From Vicugna pacos (lineage: Eukaryota; Chordata; Mammalia; Artiodactyla; Camelidae): a stretch of DNA of 64,000 bases. The stretch covers positions 67,274,662 through 67,338,661 of the forward strand of contig NW_027328740.1 of NCBI RefSeq assembly GCF_048564905.1, in the 5' to 3' direction. Both the position numbers and the translations under genes were made by a program. This document shows positions 61,553-64,000 of the stretch, in pieces (within the stretch, counting starts at the first letter, position 1; the number at the start of each line of letters is the position of its first letter). The notes beneath the pieces are model-generated. The model saw only the letters and a list, made by a program, of their open reading frames with translations, was not told the origin of the DNA and searched no databases.

Positions 61553-61583
61553 AAACACATACATACATACATACACACACATA
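61553..61583. repeat. (CATA)n simple repeat
   Basis: About six cata units. The matching region of copy 1 (about 3200-3225) is shorter and mixed with (TA)n. Confidence 0.85.
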
Positions 61584-62144
61584 AAATACCCAGAGAAATA
61601 TAAAACGTTTATATTACAAGGACACAGGAAGAGAAATCCAAGTTCCCCCTAAAGGGGATTTTGTTTTTATGAGTTCAGAATTCCAAAAAATGTTTTTATC
61701 AGGCCTGGTTAGTTACTTTCAGAGTGAGATTTTTTTTTTCTAGTTCCCAATTAAAGTTATAAGTTTTCTACATATATAAACCTGGCTGGGATAATAGTTG
61801 GAGGCTGGCAATCTGTCATTTCTTTTTCTTTTCATTCCTTTTCTTTTTTGTTTTTGAAAGTTCTATGCCCCATTCTAAGGCCAGGTTGTCATAATAAAAT
61901 TGCTAGTAAGATTTCCCACAGGGACAACTCTGTGGCATGATGTCTTTGCCTCTACCACTCCTTCCAGTTTCTTTCTCACCCAAGAAAGCTGTTATCAACC
62001 AGGAAGAGGGTCCCATTTTTGGAATTGAAAGGTTCTTCATAAGACTTTTACTTTTATCCTGAAAAATTCAATGCAAGTAACCAAATTGAAGAAAGCATTA
62101 GACCAGCCTCTTACCTAAACACCCAGTCCTGACCCCAGTGTCTT

Positions 62145-62313
62145 TCAGCTTGGACCCACTCAGGACGTCTCCACTGGGTGAGTATTTTCCAGGTATATTT
62201 CCACCAGCTCCACATCGGGCGTCTCTTCAAGGTGGGTATTTCCTGTTACCTTTCAACAAGGCCCCACCCAGCATGTCTACACTGGGTGGGTAATTCCCCC
62301 CACTCTCTTTCAA
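62145..62313 (-). repeat. Three ~54-bp tandem repeats in ERV leader, copy 2
   Basis: Counterpart of 3790-3953 with the same three units in the same order. Confidence 0.7.
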
Positions 62314-62530
62314 CTGGGGGGCCAGGTACCTGGATACACTGCCAAATAAAACTCAGGACCATCAATCAATATGGGAGATCCGAGAACCAGGACAGACTCA
62401 CACAAATTCATCTGGACTCCCCGAGGAGGCCGATGGGCACAAAGGGCCACTGATGGTACCAAGGCTCCGGTTACTCGGAGAGTCCAGGTGGAGAGAAGTC
62501 TGCTCTGGGTCCCTTCATGGTGGTCAAAAC

Positions 62531-62988
62531 TGTTGACTGAAATACATGTTCAGCCTAAAAGTTTAGAGTTATGTTTTATTTGGCGGGAGGACTCTAGCCG
62601 GGATGACAGCCACTCAGATCACTCTGACGGACTGCTCAGAAGAGGTTGAGAAGAGCTAGGATATATAGGAGCTTTACAACAGAGACCAGGTAGTTGGAAC
62701 AATAAATCATTGCTTGTTATCTAAAGAAAGCCAGTTATCTCAAGTTCAAGAATTTAGTGCTTTTCAATATATGGGAGGAAGCAAACATTTGGGCTCACTG
62801 AATATATTCTTTAGACAAGCACCTAGATATCTAAGGCCAGTAATCTGCCTTTTCTTATTCTGAGTCTGCTCAGAGGGCACCGTTGTGAGTGGCTGCAGGC
62901 CTGTCTTCACTGGGGGGTGGCGGCAGAGCTGATGACTTGGTTTCAGCATTCTTTCTTTAGTGACATGGTTGCAGTATTTTCATTCACA
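62531..62988 (-). mobile_element. ERV 5' LTR, copy 2
   Basis: About 458 bp and closest to the LTR at 4178-4656. On the minus strand it ends GTCAACA and runs into the leader, where a TGG-like start of a possible primer-binding site lies a few bases in; I cannot assign the tRNA. Confidence 0.85.
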
Positions 62989-64000
62989 TTGTAGTATTTT
63001 TCTTCACAGGAAATTATGATATTACACTGATTATGGATAATCTGGAAACTTGGAAAGGAACCGAGATGGAATTTCTACAGGTACCTTTTACTTTAATAAG
63101 ACGTGTGCAAACGTAAACACGGAGGAAGCATACAAAAGGATTCGGTGGTGAATGGGAAGGGTTTCTGCACGTTACAGGAGAAGGCAAGGCAGAATTCCTC
63201 TTCTTTGTGGGCAGGGACGTGAGTCCAACTTTTCTTTCTGAAGTGTTTTCTGAGAACTGTTTATGGTAATTAAGGAACATAGACAAACGGTGGCACACAT
63301 TGCATTTAAGAGCTGGCCGGCTTCAAACTTCGGTATTGGACAGGTGGAATTCATAGGAAAGTGGTCAGGTGGATGGGATAGAGATGGAGAGAAGGCCTGG
63401 GCCCAGATTCTGGTTTAAATCGCCATTTCCTTACCATTGGGCCTTGGACTAGAATGTAAACTCTTAACCTGTTGGAGAATCTGTGAAATGGGCATGATAA
63501 TATTCGTTTCTTCCTGGGAATTTTGTATGTTCTAAAGAGTATTATAGCACACATGAAGCACTTAAAACACTGGAACTTAGCAGTGTACAATTTGTGCGGC
63601 CACGACGCTTGGCTTGTGTCAGAGCCGTAAAAAGCTGTATTTGTCTGTTGAGGATGCACTGGTAGCCCCTTGGCTAGGTTGTGAATTCGGTGATTTACTT
63701 TTATCCTTGTAAATCTGTGTGCCATGGACAGTTATTTTCATGGACAGATGAGGAATCTCAGGGTAAAGAAGACTGTGTAATTTGCCCAAAGTCAGACCAT
63801 AATATTGGGTGCAGGGGCCTCGATTCAGCATGGTCCCCTGGGCCTTCTGCCCTCTCCGTTCAGCCCCAGAGCCAGATGTGGGATCGGCTGTTTCTCAGCC
63901 CAGAATATCCTGCAGGCCGCAAGACACACCTGGCCCTGTGCTGCTTGAGGAAAAACTCTGGAGGAAAGGCAGTTACAAAAGGGATAAACATAAAAAGAGA
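62989..64000. other. Duplicated single-copy flank of the ERV, copy 2
   Basis: Matches 4657-5632, including two MIRs (about 63425-63590 plus, about 63686-63820 minus), and runs off the right edge still aligned. The duplicated block therefore extends beyond the window. Confidence 0.85.

Larger units (their letters stand above)
58320..62530 (-). mobile_element. ERV internal region, copy 2, matching 1-4177
   Basis: Collinear with 1-4177 at an offset rising from 58,319 to about 58,353 through small indels. It is AT-rich, without recognisable coding content. Simple-repeat lengths differ between the copies, for example (TA)n near 60.7 and 61.3 kb. Confidence 0.85.
55865..62988 (-). mobile_element. 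Gamma-like endogenous retrovirus, LTR to LTR, fossil
   Basis: About 7.1 kb on the minus strand: 5' LTR at 62531-62988, leader with tandem repeats (about 62145-62313), long AT-rich internal region, integrase C-terminal remnant (57255-57395), envelope membrane-anchor remnant (56615-56842), a purine-rich tract (GGGGGAG) next to the 3' LTR, and the 3' LTR at 55865-56334. The integrase remnant resembles the gammaretrovirus-type C-terminal domain, so class I is likely. The two LTRs differ by about 14% over the 98 bp I compared, indicating insertion tens of millions of years ago. All frames are heavily broken and no protein could be made. The left part of its 5' half recurs at 1-4656. Confidence 0.85.

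Noticed and set aside
1-64000. CRISPR arrays, operons, integrons or phage systems
   Set aside because: The sequence is mammalian nuclear DNA; no regularly spaced repeat array or compact gene cluster is present.

Overview
The window is nuclear DNA of a mammal, most likely a camelid (camel, llama or alpaca). It carries at least four copies of a tRNA-derived SINE whose antisense form reads 'aggtaattaa...tttatttatt...ggtactgggg...ctctaccactga', which matches the camelid VIC/tRNA-Ala SINE. It also carries artiodactyl-type L1 3' ends, MIRs and L1M fragments. I see no intact protein-coding gene.

Layout. Positions 1-4656 are the 5' part of a minus-strand gamma-like endogenous retrovirus (internal region plus 5' LTR), running off the left edge. 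Positions 4657 to at least 5640 are its single-copy flank. The whole block 1-5640 recurs in the same orientation at 58320-64000, offset by 58.32-58.37 kb and about 91% identical where I counted. There the provirus is present from end to end (about 55865-62988). The window is therefore the space between two copies of a tandem segmental duplication.

Between the copies, 5.6-18 kb is repeat-rich: two solo LTRs of one family (7771-8179, 17485-17887), LTRs of a second MER21-like family, camelid SINEs, and a young L1 nested in an older L1M (9.2-12.4 kb). A CpG-rich region at about 18.0-19.1 kb contains a perfect NRF1-type palindrome and a splice donor, and looks like a promoter with a non-coding first exon.

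From there to 52.6 kb lies an unprocessed, disabled copy of the 5' part of TRAPPC9 (NIBP, a TRAPPII subunit). Recognisable exons are at 23316-23888, about 32150-32284, 45709-45829 and 52513-52639, all on the plus strand with splice-like borders and carrying stops and frameshifts. Its introns are full of MIR, L1M and LTR fragments; nearly all L1 and VIC pieces are antisense to the pseudogene. An unrecognised exon-like block lies at 24483-24783. The 3' half of TRAPPC9 is not in the window; the provirus begins about 3.2 kb after the last recognisable exon.

Nothing here forms a working gene system. The main points are the TRAPPC9 duplicate, its surviving CpG promoter, and the duplication that probably repeats it beyond the right edge. 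All identifications are from reading and memory; no database search was possible.
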